From Oscillospiraceae bacterium (lineage in GTDB: Bacteria > Bacillota > Clostridia > Oscillospirales > Ruminococcaceae): 5,521 nucleotides of DNA. Each line of letters begins with the position of its first letter. Position 1 is the first letter of the stretch. The translations under genes and the position numbers were made by a program. This document shows, piece after piece, positions 1-4,960 of this stretch. Under the pieces are notes generated by a model, which was not told the DNA's origin, did not search any database, and worked only from the letters and a program-made list of their open reading frames with translations. The stretch is taken from assembly GCA_031285645.1 (NCBI GenBank), contig JAITVU010000127.1, forward strand, positions 1 through 5,521, read 5' to 3'.

Positions 1-268
1 CAAAAAAATACCAGTACTTTCGATATACAATTGCCAGAACCACGCAGACCGTCACCTGGGTGAGTTTGTCGGCCGCAGGGTCCAGGACTTTACCAAGCTG
101 GCTGATCCAGCCAAACCTGCGCGCCAAAAAACCGTCCAGCAAATCCGTGAGACCGGATATGCCCAGAATAATCGCCGCATTAAAAGTATGGCCCGCAAGC
201 ATCTGCCATACAAAAAAAGGAATCAACACAATCCTGAAAAAGGAGAGAATGTTCGGAATATGTCTCAT
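1..268 (-). CDS. CDP-alcohol phosphatidyltransferase, partial (N-terminal 89 residues)
   Basis: Membrane enzyme of phospholipid synthesis that transfers a phosphatidyl group from a CDP-activated lipid to an alcohol such as glycerol-3-phosphate. The visible protein starts MRHIPNILSFFRIVLIPFFV, typical for the family. It carries the complete catalytic signature: D42, D45-G46, A49-R50, G59, D63 and D67, with the expected D-x2-DG-x2-AR-x8-G-x3-D-x3-D spacing. Hydrophobic segments lie at about 8-24, 29-42 and 72-82. Family members are usually about 180-200 residues, so more than half lies beyond the left edge. The ATG at 268 is chosen because an in-frame stop lies at 286-284 and no other start codon falls between. 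Its ribosome binding site is weak, and the nearest purine-rich candidate is about 15 nt away. The family is clear from the motif. Whether this is PgsA (phosphatidylglycerophosphate synthase) or a cardiolipin-synthase-like paralogue cannot be decided, so no symbol is given. Confidence 0.9.
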   Translation of the reverse strand, partial: MRHIPNILSFFRIVLIPFFVWQMLAGHTFNAAIILGISGLTDLLDGFLARRFGWISQLGKVLDPAADKLTQVTVCVVLAIVYRKYWYFF

Positions 269-432
269 ATCTGTGGTTACGGTTCACCAGAACGTTTCAG
301 GCGCGAACCGCTTGCCTCCTCATACACGATTTTCGATGTTCAACGAACACAACATAAACCATGCTTATGATCTTGCCCAGGAGCCGTTTGAATTACGGGA
401 TGAAATACTTGCCTGACCCAAAGAACACGGTT
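269..432 (-). other. Long 5' leader of the phosphatidyltransferase gene, no recognised motif
   Basis: About 164 nt of predicted untranslated leader. On the minus strand it contains GAGGAGG near 316-322, a near-perfect ribosome binding site with no start codon at a usable distance behind it. A short frame does run through it (starting MVYVVFVEHRKSC, ending before 295), but it has no ribosome binding site of its own. I recognise no riboswitch class here. It may be simple leader, or a region whose short product I cannot support. Confidence 0.3.
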
Positions 433-438
433 TGTAAT

Positions 439-467
439 ATTCTATCATTAAAACAATAAACTGTAAA
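439..467 (-). promoter_or_regulatory. SigA-type promoter of the phosphatidyltransferase gene
   Basis: On the minus strand TTTACA (467-462) and TAGAAT (444-439) each match consensus at 5 of 6 positions and are separated by exactly 17 nt. Transcription would begin near 432 and run left to the ATG at 268, giving a leader of about 164 nt. This promoter is divergent from the one at 523-551. Confidence 0.65.
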
Positions 468-522
468 ACAAAATATCATTAAAATATTGATAAAATCCCA
501 TATATAACGCCATGTGCTTCAT

Positions 523-551
523 TTGACACATTGCGCGGCCCGATATATACT
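523..551 (+). promoter_or_regulatory. Strong SigA-type promoter of the methyltransferase gene
   Basis: TTGACA (523-528) is a perfect -35 box. A 17-nt spacer separates it from TATACT (546-551), a -10 box matching 5 of 6 positions. The predicted transcription start is near 558, about 140 nt before the ATG at 698. It is the best promoter in the window, so the gene is probably controlled after initiation, in its structured leader, or expressed constitutively. Confidence 0.8.
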
Positions 552-557
552 TTGGAT

Positions 558-691
558 ATTGTCTTTGGACCGCCCCGTCTCCGGGGCAAAGGTCATATGA
601 CTGCTGCGCAGTCAGCGCGGGAACAGACCCTTCCAACTCATAATAGAGTCGTTGGGAGTAGAACAGTTTTTGAACATGCGGCTTTTGGAGG
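558..691 (+). promoter_or_regulatory. Structured leader RNA of the methyltransferase gene (three hairpins), class unknown
   Basis: Between the promoter and the ribosome binding site the transcript can form three successive hairpins. Hairpin 1 (568-594) is GACC/GGTC enclosing GCCCCG-TCTC-CGGGGC, with an unpaired AAA on the 3' side. Hairpin 2 (598-614) is TGACTGC-TGC-GCAGTCA. Hairpin 3 (630-658) pairs CTTCCAAC with GTTGGGAG through one G-U wobble. None is followed by a U-run, so they are not terminators. The ribosome binding site GGAGG (687-691) lies 6 nt before the ATG and is not obviously sequestered. A compact multi-stem leader behind a strong promoter suggests a cis-regulatory RNA, but I could not match it to any riboswitch consensus I know, including SAM, TPP, cobalamin, c-di-GMP, manganese and fluoride classes. 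Confidence 0.45.
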
Positions 692-697
692 TAATCC

Positions 698-1261
698 ATG
701 AATGATACAAAAGCTTTTTTCAACCAGGCGGCGCGCGTATGGGATACGCGCAAGCTGCCCGACGCCGGAAAAATCGAAACCGTGCTAATGCTGTCCGATA
801 TCCGCCCCGGCGCGGTGGTACTGGATGCCGGCTGTGGGACGGGCGTCCTGGAGCCCTATCTGTTAAAATATCACCCTAAACGAATCCTGGCGGTGGATTT
901 TGCGGAAAACATGATTGATACGGCGCGCGCCAAATTGCGCGACGCACGTGTGCAGTTTCAATGCGCGGACATATTTGATTTGGAGCCCGGCGCTGTTTCT
1001 TGTGATTACTGCTTTTTTTACAATGCTTTTCCCCATTTTAATGATCCAAAACAACTGATTGCGCATCTTGCCACATTGATGGCGGCCGGCGGCCGGGTCA
1101 CAATTTCCCATACGCAAGGGGTCAAAACAGCGGGAAACGGCGCTGTTCCGGCCGGATCGGCGGCGGCCACGCTCGTCCGGTTGTTGGAACCTTATTTCCG
1201 CCCCGACGTCATCATAGACAATAATGTGCTGCTAATGGTCTCGGCCCTTGTTTTAAAATAA
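698..1261 (+). CDS. Class I SAM-dependent methyltransferase
   Basis: A 187-residue Rossmann-fold methyltransferase, a usual length for the small cytoplasmic stand-alone type. The N-terminus (FFNQAARVWDTRKLP, 7-21) is the cap found in UbiE/CbiT-like small methyltransferases. Motif I is VLDAGCGTGVLEPYL (41-55), the glycine-rich SAM-binding loop. D67 in AVDFAENM ends strand beta-2 and should bind the SAM ribose. D91 in CADIFDL is the motif II acidic residue. NAFPHFND (109-116) and LMAAGGRVTISHT (127-139) correspond to strands beta-4 and beta-5. The start is fixed by GGAGG 6 nt upstream. The substrate cannot be read from the sequence. No terminator follows the TAA, and an AT-rich inverted-repeat module begins at the stop codon, facing a convergent peptidase-like gene. 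The segment after HTQGVKTAGNGAV looks less conserved than in relatives I remember. Family certain, specific reaction unknown. Confidence 0.9.
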   Translation: MNDTKAFFNQAARVWDTRKLPDAGKIETVLMLSDIRPGAVVLDAGCGTGVLEPYLLKYHPKRILAVDFAENMIDTARAKLRDARVQFQCADIFDLEPGAVSCDYCFFYNAFPHFNDPKQLIAHLATLMAAGGRVTISHTQGVKTAGNGAVPAGSAAATLVRLLEPYFRPDVIIDNNVLLMVSALVLK

Positions 1262-1285
1262 AAGTAAGATTGTTTGACAATGTAC
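1259..1285 (+). repeat. Left inverted repeat of the peptidase-carrying module
   Basis: The core TTGTTTGACAATGTAC (1270-1285) recurs perfectly, inverted, at 2196-2211. Outside the core, after three non-matching bases, TAAAAGTA (1259-1266) matches the inverted TAAATGTA (2222-2215) at 7 of 8 positions, giving about 23 of 27 identities overall. The outermost bases coincide with the stop codon of the methyltransferase gene. The core contains a small hairpin, TTGT-TTG-ACAA. Confidence 0.65.
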
Positions 1286-1305
1286 TACAGTAAGAAACGC
1301 TTATA

Positions 1306-1866
1306 CTATACAATGACTTCAACTTTTTTATTCGTAATTAAAAGTGCATTTTCAGCGGATAAATTGATGTGTGGATTTTCACTTGTATCAATCTCCCCGC
1401 TTTCCGTACCAACTGGCATATGCACTCCCAGAGTGCAGTTTACAAGTCCAAGACTTTGCGGCACATCATTAGTAGCGACTAAACTCCCGGCACTTACACC
1501 AACATAGACCCCACCATTGTCAATGTATTGATGTAATGAAACATTAAACTCAGTATCATTAATCCGTTGAATAAGGTACTGCGGACTCCCTCCTGTAAAG
1601 TAGATAACATCATAGGCTTTTAATTCTTCAAAACTCATATTGCAGTGCAAATCAAAAATAGAAATATTCTTTCTTGGAATACCAGATTTTAATAAATCAT
1701 TCATACATTTTGGCAATACCCCAATCCCATCACTATCAGGCGCATTAGCTGCCGTGGGCACAAATAATGCTTTAATATCAGAAGGCGCTTTCTCAAAAAG
1801 ACCTAGAAAGGCTTTTAAAATTTGTTCTGTTTCAAATCCAGAGGATGTTAATAGAATTTTTTTCAT
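1306..1866 (-). CDS. Peptidase E-like / type 1 glutamine amidotransferase-like protein (family S51)
   Basis: A 186-residue cytoplasmic protein of the S51 serine peptidase family, related to aspartyl dipeptidase PepE. Seen in order: an N-terminal strand MKKILLTSSG (1-10); FVPTAAN (35-41); the core strand and turn IYFTGGSPQYL (88-98); and the nucleophile elbow GVSAGS (123-128), with S125 as predicted catalytic serine. H149, in LGVHMPVG after LGLV, sits where PepE relatives have their catalytic histidine; H166 is a second candidate. Length is slightly below the usual 200-240 residues, mostly from a short C-terminus. The ATG at 1866 has GGAGG (1879-1875) 8 nt upstream. An in-frame TTG at 1881 overlaps that site and is rejected. 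Base composition is clearly AT-richer than neighbouring genes, fitting acquisition by transfer. It stands alone, convergent with the methyltransferase, and its substrate is unknown. Confidence 0.85.
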   Translation of the reverse strand: MKKILLTSSGFETEQILKAFLGLFEKAPSDIKALFVPTAANAPDSDGIGVLPKCMNDLLKSGIPRKNISIFDLHCNMSFEELKAYDVIYFTGGSPQYLIQRINDTEFNVSLHQYIDNGGVYVGVSAGSLVATNDVPQSLGLVNCTLGVHMPVGTESGEIDTSENPHINLSAENALLITNKKVEVIV

Positions 1867-1912
1867 TGAATTTTCCTCCAAACATTATAGTATGTATATT
1901 TCCTACGTTCTC

Positions 1913-1941
1913 ATCATACCGCTAATCCGCAAGCAGGGCAA
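1913..1941 (-). promoter_or_regulatory. Candidate promoter of the peptidase E-like gene, overlapping an inverted repeat
   Basis: On the minus strand TTGCCC (1941-1936) and TATGAT (1918-1913) are 17 nt apart, predicting a start near 1906 and a leader of about 40 nt. The -10 matches at 5 of 6 positions, the -35 at only 3. The -35 and spacer lie inside the repeat AATCCGCAAG/CTTGCGGATT (1924-1962), so the repeat could act as an operator or be coincidental. A perfect TATAAT at 1889-1884 is too close to the ribosome binding site to serve. Confidence 0.4.
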
Positions 1942-2046
1942 GTGTGAGCACACTTGCGGATTTTCAAGCAGTTGTGGCCACATGCTTGAAAATTGCTTGT
2001 TGGGGCTGGCCGCCCCAAACCCGGCACTTCGGGCCATGTTGGCCCG
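1924..2046. repeat. Cluster of four adjacent perfect inverted repeats
   Basis: Four near-contiguous hairpins. First, GCAAGTGTG-AG-CACACTTGC (1938-1957), competing with the outer pair AATCCGCAAG (1924-1933)/CTTGCGGATT (1953-1962). Second, TTTTCAAGCA (1961-1970)/TGCTTGAAAA (1983-1992) enclosing the palindrome TGTGGCCACA (1973-1982). Third, TTGGGGC-TGGCC-GCCCCAA (2000-2018). Fourth, CGGGCCA-TGT-TGGCCCG (2030-2046). No coding frame explains the symmetry and none is followed by a U-run on either strand. Such density suggests a structured RNA or a palindromic mobile repeat rather than terminators. Confidence 0.7.
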
Positions 2047-2050
2047 CCAG

Positions 2051-2218
2051 TGTAGCGGCGTTCCGCCTTGTTTACGACGGTGAATGTTTTATATTGCCAG
2101 CCTGTAAAACGTGTCTGCAAACCCTTGAAAACAGCGGCTTATTTTAAGGCAAATTTCAACACTGTGCAGTTTGCAAACTACTGGCTGGAAAAGTTGTACA
2201 TTGTCAAACAACGCTACA
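2051..2218. repeat. 168-bp nested palindromic element (MITE-like or long hairpin RNA)
   Basis: Complementary blocks lie symmetrically about a centre near 2143: TGTAGCG (2051-2057) with CGCTACA (2212-2218); TTGTTT (2068-2073) with AAACAA (2206-2211); TGAATGT (2081-2087) with ACATTGTCA (2198-2206, two bases bulged); CCAGCC (2097-2102) with GGCTGG (2183-2188); TGCAAAC (2116-2122) with GTTTGCA (2169-2175); TTGAAA (2125-2130) with TTTCAA (2154-2159); CTTA (2138-2141) with TAAG (2145-2148). A side hairpin, GCG-TTC-CGC (near 2058-2066), interrupts the left arm only. The order is fully nested, so this is one degenerate long inverted repeat. Its right arm contains the 16-bp core also found at 1270-1285. 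Confidence 0.65.
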
Positions 2219-2222
2219 TTTA
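2196..2222 (-). repeat. Right inverted repeat of the peptidase-carrying module
   Basis: GTACATTGTCAAACAA (2196-2211) is the exact reverse complement of 1270-1285. The outer TACATTTA (2215-2222) matches the left end at 7 of 8 positions. It overlaps the right arm of the palindrome at 2051-2218 and ends 2 bp before the terminator stem. Confidence 0.65.
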
Positions 2223-2223
2223 C

Positions 2224-2269
2224 GTGTAATAAAAACCCCGGATATTTGTATCCGGGGTTTTTGTTACAC
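2224..2269. terminator. Strong bidirectional intrinsic terminator
   Basis: AAAAACCCCGGATA (2231-2244) pairs perfectly with 2249-2262 around a TTTG loop. GTGTAA (2224-2229) and TTACAC (2264-2269) extend the stem beyond a single T/G pair, giving about 21 bp. A T-run follows the GC-rich core on both strands. On the minus strand it ends the DUF1538/P-II operon 47 nt after the P-II stop. On the plus strand it may once have served the methyltransferase. Confidence 0.9.
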
Positions 2270-2316
2270 ATAAGCCCATGCCAGTATTCAGTCCACAAGT
2301 TCAGCGGCAGATCCCA

Positions 2317-3015
2317 TCACAAGCCGGCGACATCGTCTACGGGCACGGCAATTACAAACCCCTGCGCCTCGCTTGTCATTCCGCACTTCGCTGAAATCGC
2401 TTTCATAATCTCAACTTTCCTGGTATGCTCCGCGAGTATGGCCACAACCTCTTTTTCTTCCTGTATGGAAATGCCCCAAAACTTTGCGGGGGCATCCTCC
2501 CCGGCTCTTCTGGCGTGAATAACCGTGCCGCCGGTCGCCCCGGCCGATTTGGCGGCTTCCATTAAATCCTCGCTGTATCCCTGGTTGATCACCGCCAGAA
2601 TCAGATCGTGCGTCGCTTCGTTTTTCACTTTATTCACTTCACTTTCTAAACGGTTCATAAGCATTTCCCGCGCTTCATCGCTGAGCAGTTTAAGCATGGC
2701 GTGGCCGACGCCCGATATGGGCACTGTAAAAACAATGCCCTGTCCCGGCTTCATCATGCGCAGTTTCCGGGCGCTCTCCTCAAGAAGACGTGTTGTTATA
2801 ACCTGGGGCGCCACACATATGGTCACAACCTTGTCGCTGCTGCCAAGTCCCAGAACATCCAGCACATCCGAGTTGGCCGTCCCTTCGGCATTGCACTGAT
2901 AACAGGCATGTACATGCATACCGTCCAGGATTCCCGTTATTTTGCGCGCGTCAGCTTTATCCACAATAACAACAAGAAGCCGCAGCGCCGGATGTTTCAT
3001 ATGCTGTTCAAGCAT
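2317..3015 (-). CDS. Tandem P-II-like regulatory protein
   Basis: A 232-residue cytoplasmic protein made of two P-II-like ferredoxin folds, about 9-105 and 135-229. P-II proteins bind nucleotides or small metabolites and control membrane transporters by contact. Domain 1 shows LRLLVVIVDK (11-20) followed by GTANSDVLDVLGLG (45-58). Domain 2 shows HDLILAVINQG (136-146), GATGGTVIHARRAG (159-172) and GFVIAVPVDDV (219-229). The uridylylated T-loop tyrosine context of classical GlnB/GlnK is absent, so this is not a standard nitrogen P-II. The ATG at 3015 has GGAGG 9 nt upstream, whereas the ATG at 3021 would be only 3 nt from it. The start overlaps the end of the DUF1538 gene by 8 nt, indicating translational coupling. 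This neighbour pairing is common in Firmicutes and suggests control of the DUF1538 transporter. Sensed ligand unknown. Confidence 0.85.
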   Translation of the reverse strand: MLEQHMKHPALRLLVVIVDKADARKITGILDGMHVHACYQCNAEGTANSDVLDVLGLGSSDKVVTICVAPQVITTRLLEESARKLRMMKPGQGIVFTVPISGVGHAMLKLLSDEAREMLMNRLESEVNKVKNEATHDLILAVINQGYSEDLMEAAKSAGATGGTVIHARRAGEDAPAKFWGISIQEEKEVVAILAEHTRKVEIMKAISAKCGMTSEAQGFVIAVPVDDVAGL

Positions 3016-4537
3016 TTTCATCCGCCTCCTCATATACGATAATCTCATCGTCGCCCGCATCCTGATCTGTTTCAAGGCGCGCATTTTTCTTGCTCTTGAT
3101 CGCGTAGACCAATCCCATAATCTGCACGGCAATTAGCGGAATCATCGCGACCATTGCGACGACGCCGAATGCGTCGGTCATCACATTGCCGCCTATTGCT
3201 TCGCACGACCCCATGGCCAAAGGCAACAGGAAGGTGGATGTCATAGGACCGCTCGCGACGCCGCCGCTGTCAAACGCGATACCGACAAATATTTTGGGAA
3301 CAAAAAATGTGAGCGCCAGCGCGATAATGTATCCGGGAATAATGATCCAGTATATTGATATCCCGGTGAGCACCCGAAGCATGGAGAAGCCGACGGAAGC
3401 CGCGACGCCGATGGAGAGACAGTGCTGCATGGTGCGCTGGGGCACCGCGCCCTCCGTAATGTCCTCCACCTGTTTATTAAGAACGTGAACAGCCGGTTCG
3501 GCCGTCACGATGAAATACCCGATGACCATCCCTATGGGAATAAGAAGCCAGCGGAACGGCGAGGCGGCGAGATCGGAACCCAATAACTGGCCGACGCTCA
3601 TAAAGCCCACGTTCGCGCCCGTCAAAAAGAGGACAAGGCCGATATAAGTATAAACAAAACCCACGGTCATTCTGGCCAGCTGCCGCTTGCTGAACCGGCG
3701 CATAAAGAGCTGCATTAACAGAAATACGCATATAATCGGCACGAAGGCGATGAGCACTTCCTTCGCGTAATGGGGTAAAGCGTGTGTAAACTGACCGATG
3801 ACATCCCGCGTCGTCATGACGTGGGGCACCGCTATGTGTACATAGCTCACATCCGACGGATGATAGAATATGCCCAGCAGCAACACCGCCAGGATTGGAC
3901 CGACGCTGCATAAGGCGACAAGGCCAAAGCTGTCGTCCGACGCGTCTTTATCCGAGCGCACGGCGGCAATACCAACGCCCATGGCCATAATAAAAGGGAC
4001 GGTAATGGGTCCTGTCGTCACGCCGCCGGAATCGAAGGCCACAGAGAGGAAATTTGAGGGTGTGAAGATCGATACAATAAAAACGACGGCGTAAAAGATC
4101 AACAGCATATGGGCCAGGCTGATCTTAAAGAGAATACGTAAAATGGCCAGAACCAAAAATATCCCGACACCGACGGCAACAGCCACAATAAGGATATTGG
4201 AGGGGATTGACGGGACCTGATTCGCTAAAACCTGAAGGTCCGGCTCGGCGATTGTTATGACAAATCCCATCAGAAAACCGACAAAGACAACGATCCATAT
4301 TTTCCTGGATTTGCTGAGTCCCGAACCCATCGCCTCCCCCATCGGCATCATAGCGACATCGGCGCCGAGGGAGAAGAAACCCATACCAATAATCAGCAGA
4401 AGGGCCCCGACAAGGAACATGGCAATTGTGCCTATTTCCATCGGAACGGCTACAATGCTGAGAATCAGCACAATGACTGTTATGGGCATAACAGAGGAAA
4501 AAGCCTCACTGATTTTTTCTTTCAGTTTTTCATTCAT
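3008..4537 (-). CDS. DUF1538 integral membrane protein, internally duplicated, probable cation transporter
   Basis: A 509-residue membrane protein with about 13-14 hydrophobic segments in two homologous halves. Matching signatures: SLGADVAMMPMGEAMG (56-71) with LTGANVGFMSVGQLLG (305-320); TIAEPDLQVLANQV (95-108) with VTAEPAVHVLNKQV (344-357); AFDSGGVTTGP (167-177) with AFDSGGVASGP (421-431). The paired AEP and FDSGG motifs put acidic residues inside membrane regions, as in ion-coupled carriers. From memory, a two-subunit DUF1538 pair (UmpA/UmpB) from Halomonas was reported as a Na+(Li+,K+)/H+ antiporter; here both halves are one chain. Substrate and direction remain inference. The C-terminal tail (about 481-509) is hydrophilic and acidic, and could face the P-II partner. 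The ATG at 4537 has AGGAGG (4554-4549) 11 nt upstream, a long but usable distance. First gene of the operon with the P-II gene. Confidence 0.9.
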   Translation of the reverse strand: MNEKLKEKISEAFSSVMPITVIVLILSIVAVPMEIGTIAMFLVGALLLIIGMGFFSLGADVAMMPMGEAMGSGLSKSRKIWIVVFVGFLMGFVITIAEPDLQVLANQVPSIPSNILIVAVAVGVGIFLVLAILRILFKISLAHMLLIFYAVVFIVSIFTPSNFLSVAFDSGGVTTGPITVPFIMAMGVGIAAVRSDKDASDDSFGLVALCSVGPILAVLLLGIFYHPSDVSYVHIAVPHVMTTRDVIGQFTHALPHYAKEVLIAFVPIICVFLLMQLFMRRFSKRQLARMTVGFVYTYIGLVLFLTGANVGFMSVGQLLGSDLAASPFRWLLIPIGMVIGYFIVTAEPAVHVLNKQVEDITEGAVPQRTMQHCLSIGVAASVGFSMLRVLTGISIYWIIIPGYIIALALTFFVPKIFVGIAFDSGGVASGPMTSTFLLPLAMGSCEAIGGNVMTDAFGVVAMVAMIPLIAVQIMGLVYAIKSKKNARLETDQDAGDDEIIVYEEADENA

Positions 4538-4748
4538 ACTCAGTCATTCCTCCTTTCCGGCCATTCTTTTGTTATGAGATAAAACAAGCACGCTCTGTAT
4601 CCCGCCAAAACACCACCACCTTCAGCAGCCTCTCAACTTTAAATTACTATGTTCACTATAGCTTTAAATAATCCATTACTGAAACGCTCTTTAAAATATA
4701 AATATATATGGTATACCGGCGAATGGGCCGACACCGTCTGTCCACAAT
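4538..4748 (-). other. Leader of the DUF1538/P-II operon, about 210 nt
   Basis: No coding frame of note. On the minus strand it contains the hairpin CGGC-CCATTC-GCCG followed by the palindrome GGTATACC (near 4707-4731), an A/T-rich stretch with two TTTAAAG copies (near 4638-4677), and a 5-codon frame MTEYE that starts just behind AGGAGG and overlaps the DUF1538 start. I recognise no known riboswitch. With the terminator at 4897-4945 and the promoter zone it accounts for the whole 423-base gap between the DUF1538 gene and the Spo0A-like gene. Confidence 0.3.
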
Positions 4749-4754
4749 ATCTAT

Positions 4755-4783
4755 ACTATAGAAAAAAAGAAAAGAAAATACAA
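4755..4783 (-). promoter_or_regulatory. Candidate promoter of the DUF1538/P-II operon
   Basis: On the minus strand TATAGT (4760-4755) is a good -10 box, 17 nt downstream of the weak -35 TTGTAT (4783-4778) across a pyrimidine-rich spacer. A perfect TTGACA lies at 4807-4802, but its best -10 at 17-19 nt is poor, so it may be an alternative upstream promoter. Predicted start near 4748. Confidence 0.4.
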
Positions 4784-4896
4784 TCAGCATTTTATAAATT
4801 TTGTCAATTACTGGACACAGTTTAAAAAATGTCTATTGTGTTGAGCAGAATCGCTGCATATCGCTTTTCTCTTTGCGATCATATTACTATAGTATA

Positions 4897-4945
4897 AAAA
4901 CGCCCGTCACAGCCTGTGCTTTAAAAAGGCTGTGACGGGTGTTTT
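4897..4945 (-). terminator. Intrinsic terminator of the Spo0A-like gene
   Basis: On the minus strand CCCGTCACAGCCT (4903-4915 on the plus strand) pairs with AGGCTGTGACGGG (4927-4939) over 13 bp with an 11-nt loop, followed by GTTTTTATA. Outer A/T pairs continue past one mismatch. It lies 16-22 nt after the stop at 4961. The plus strand also shows TGTTTT after the stem, so weak bidirectional action is possible. Confidence 0.9.
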
Positions 4946-4960
4946 GACGTATCAGCTTAT

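Larger units (their letters stand above)
1259..2222. mobile_element. Putative non-autonomous inserted module with inverted-repeat ends and a peptidase E-like cargo gene
   Basis: About 0.96 kb bounded by inverted repeats with a perfect 16-bp core. It holds one AT-rich gene (1306-1866) unlike its GC-richer neighbours, plus some 300 bp of dense palindromes on the right side. It lies between the stop codon of the methyltransferase and the terminator at 2224-2269. Removing it would place that bidirectional terminator directly behind the methyltransferase. There is no transposase or recombinase inside, so if mobile it would need one from elsewhere. I see no clear target-site duplication; a 7-bp AATAAAA at 1257-1263 and 2228-2234 is too A-rich and misplaced to count. 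The alternative is that two copies of a dispersed palindromic repeat happen to flank an ordinary gene. Confidence 0.45.

Noticed and set aside
60..416. Plus-strand frame of 118 residues at the left edge
   Set aside because: It is antisense to the phosphatidyltransferase gene, whose complete catalytic motif is on the minus strand.
448..753. Minus-strand 101-residue frame over the methyltransferase promoter and leader
   Set aside because: It crosses a clear promoter, structured leader and the start of a well-supported plus-strand gene, and shows no known domain.
1281..1293. TACTACA as a BlaI/MecI or CopY-type operator half-site
   Set aside because: Only one half of the dyad is present and no gene starts downstream.
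1274..1307. TTGACA followed by TATACT on the plus strand as a promoter
   Set aside because: The spacer is 22 nt, too long for SigA, and it would fire into the 3' end of the convergent peptidase gene. The TTGACA belongs to the 16-bp inverted repeat.
1421..1437. Hairpin TGCACTC-CCA-GAGTGCA as a regulatory site
   Set aside because: It lies inside the peptidase E-like coding region at the codons around the predicted catalytic histidine and has no U-run.
1867..1881. TTG at 1881 as start of the peptidase E-like gene
   Set aside because: It overlaps the GGAGG ribosome binding site. The ATG at 1866 has an 8-nt spacing to that site and begins with the family's normal first strand.
1914..2120. Cysteine-rich 68-residue minus-strand frame ending in a CxxC-like cluster
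   Set aside because: Starts with TTG without a convincing ribosome binding site, and its sequence is dictated by the hairpin cluster and palindrome arm. The cysteines come from repeated TTGC/TGTG units.
1944..2147. Plus-strand 67-residue frame across the same palindromes
   Set aside because: No ribosome binding site, no recognisable domain, and the region's symmetry explains it better as noncoding.
1924..2218. CRISPR array or integron attC site
   Set aside because: The hairpins differ from one another, have no regular spacers, and there are no cas or integrase genes in the window.
3016..3132. N-terminal extension of the P-II-like protein up to 3132
   Set aside because: It would overlap the DUF1538 coding end by more than 100 bp and encodes an arginine-rich stretch typical of an out-of-frame shadow. 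The ribosome binding site supports 3015.
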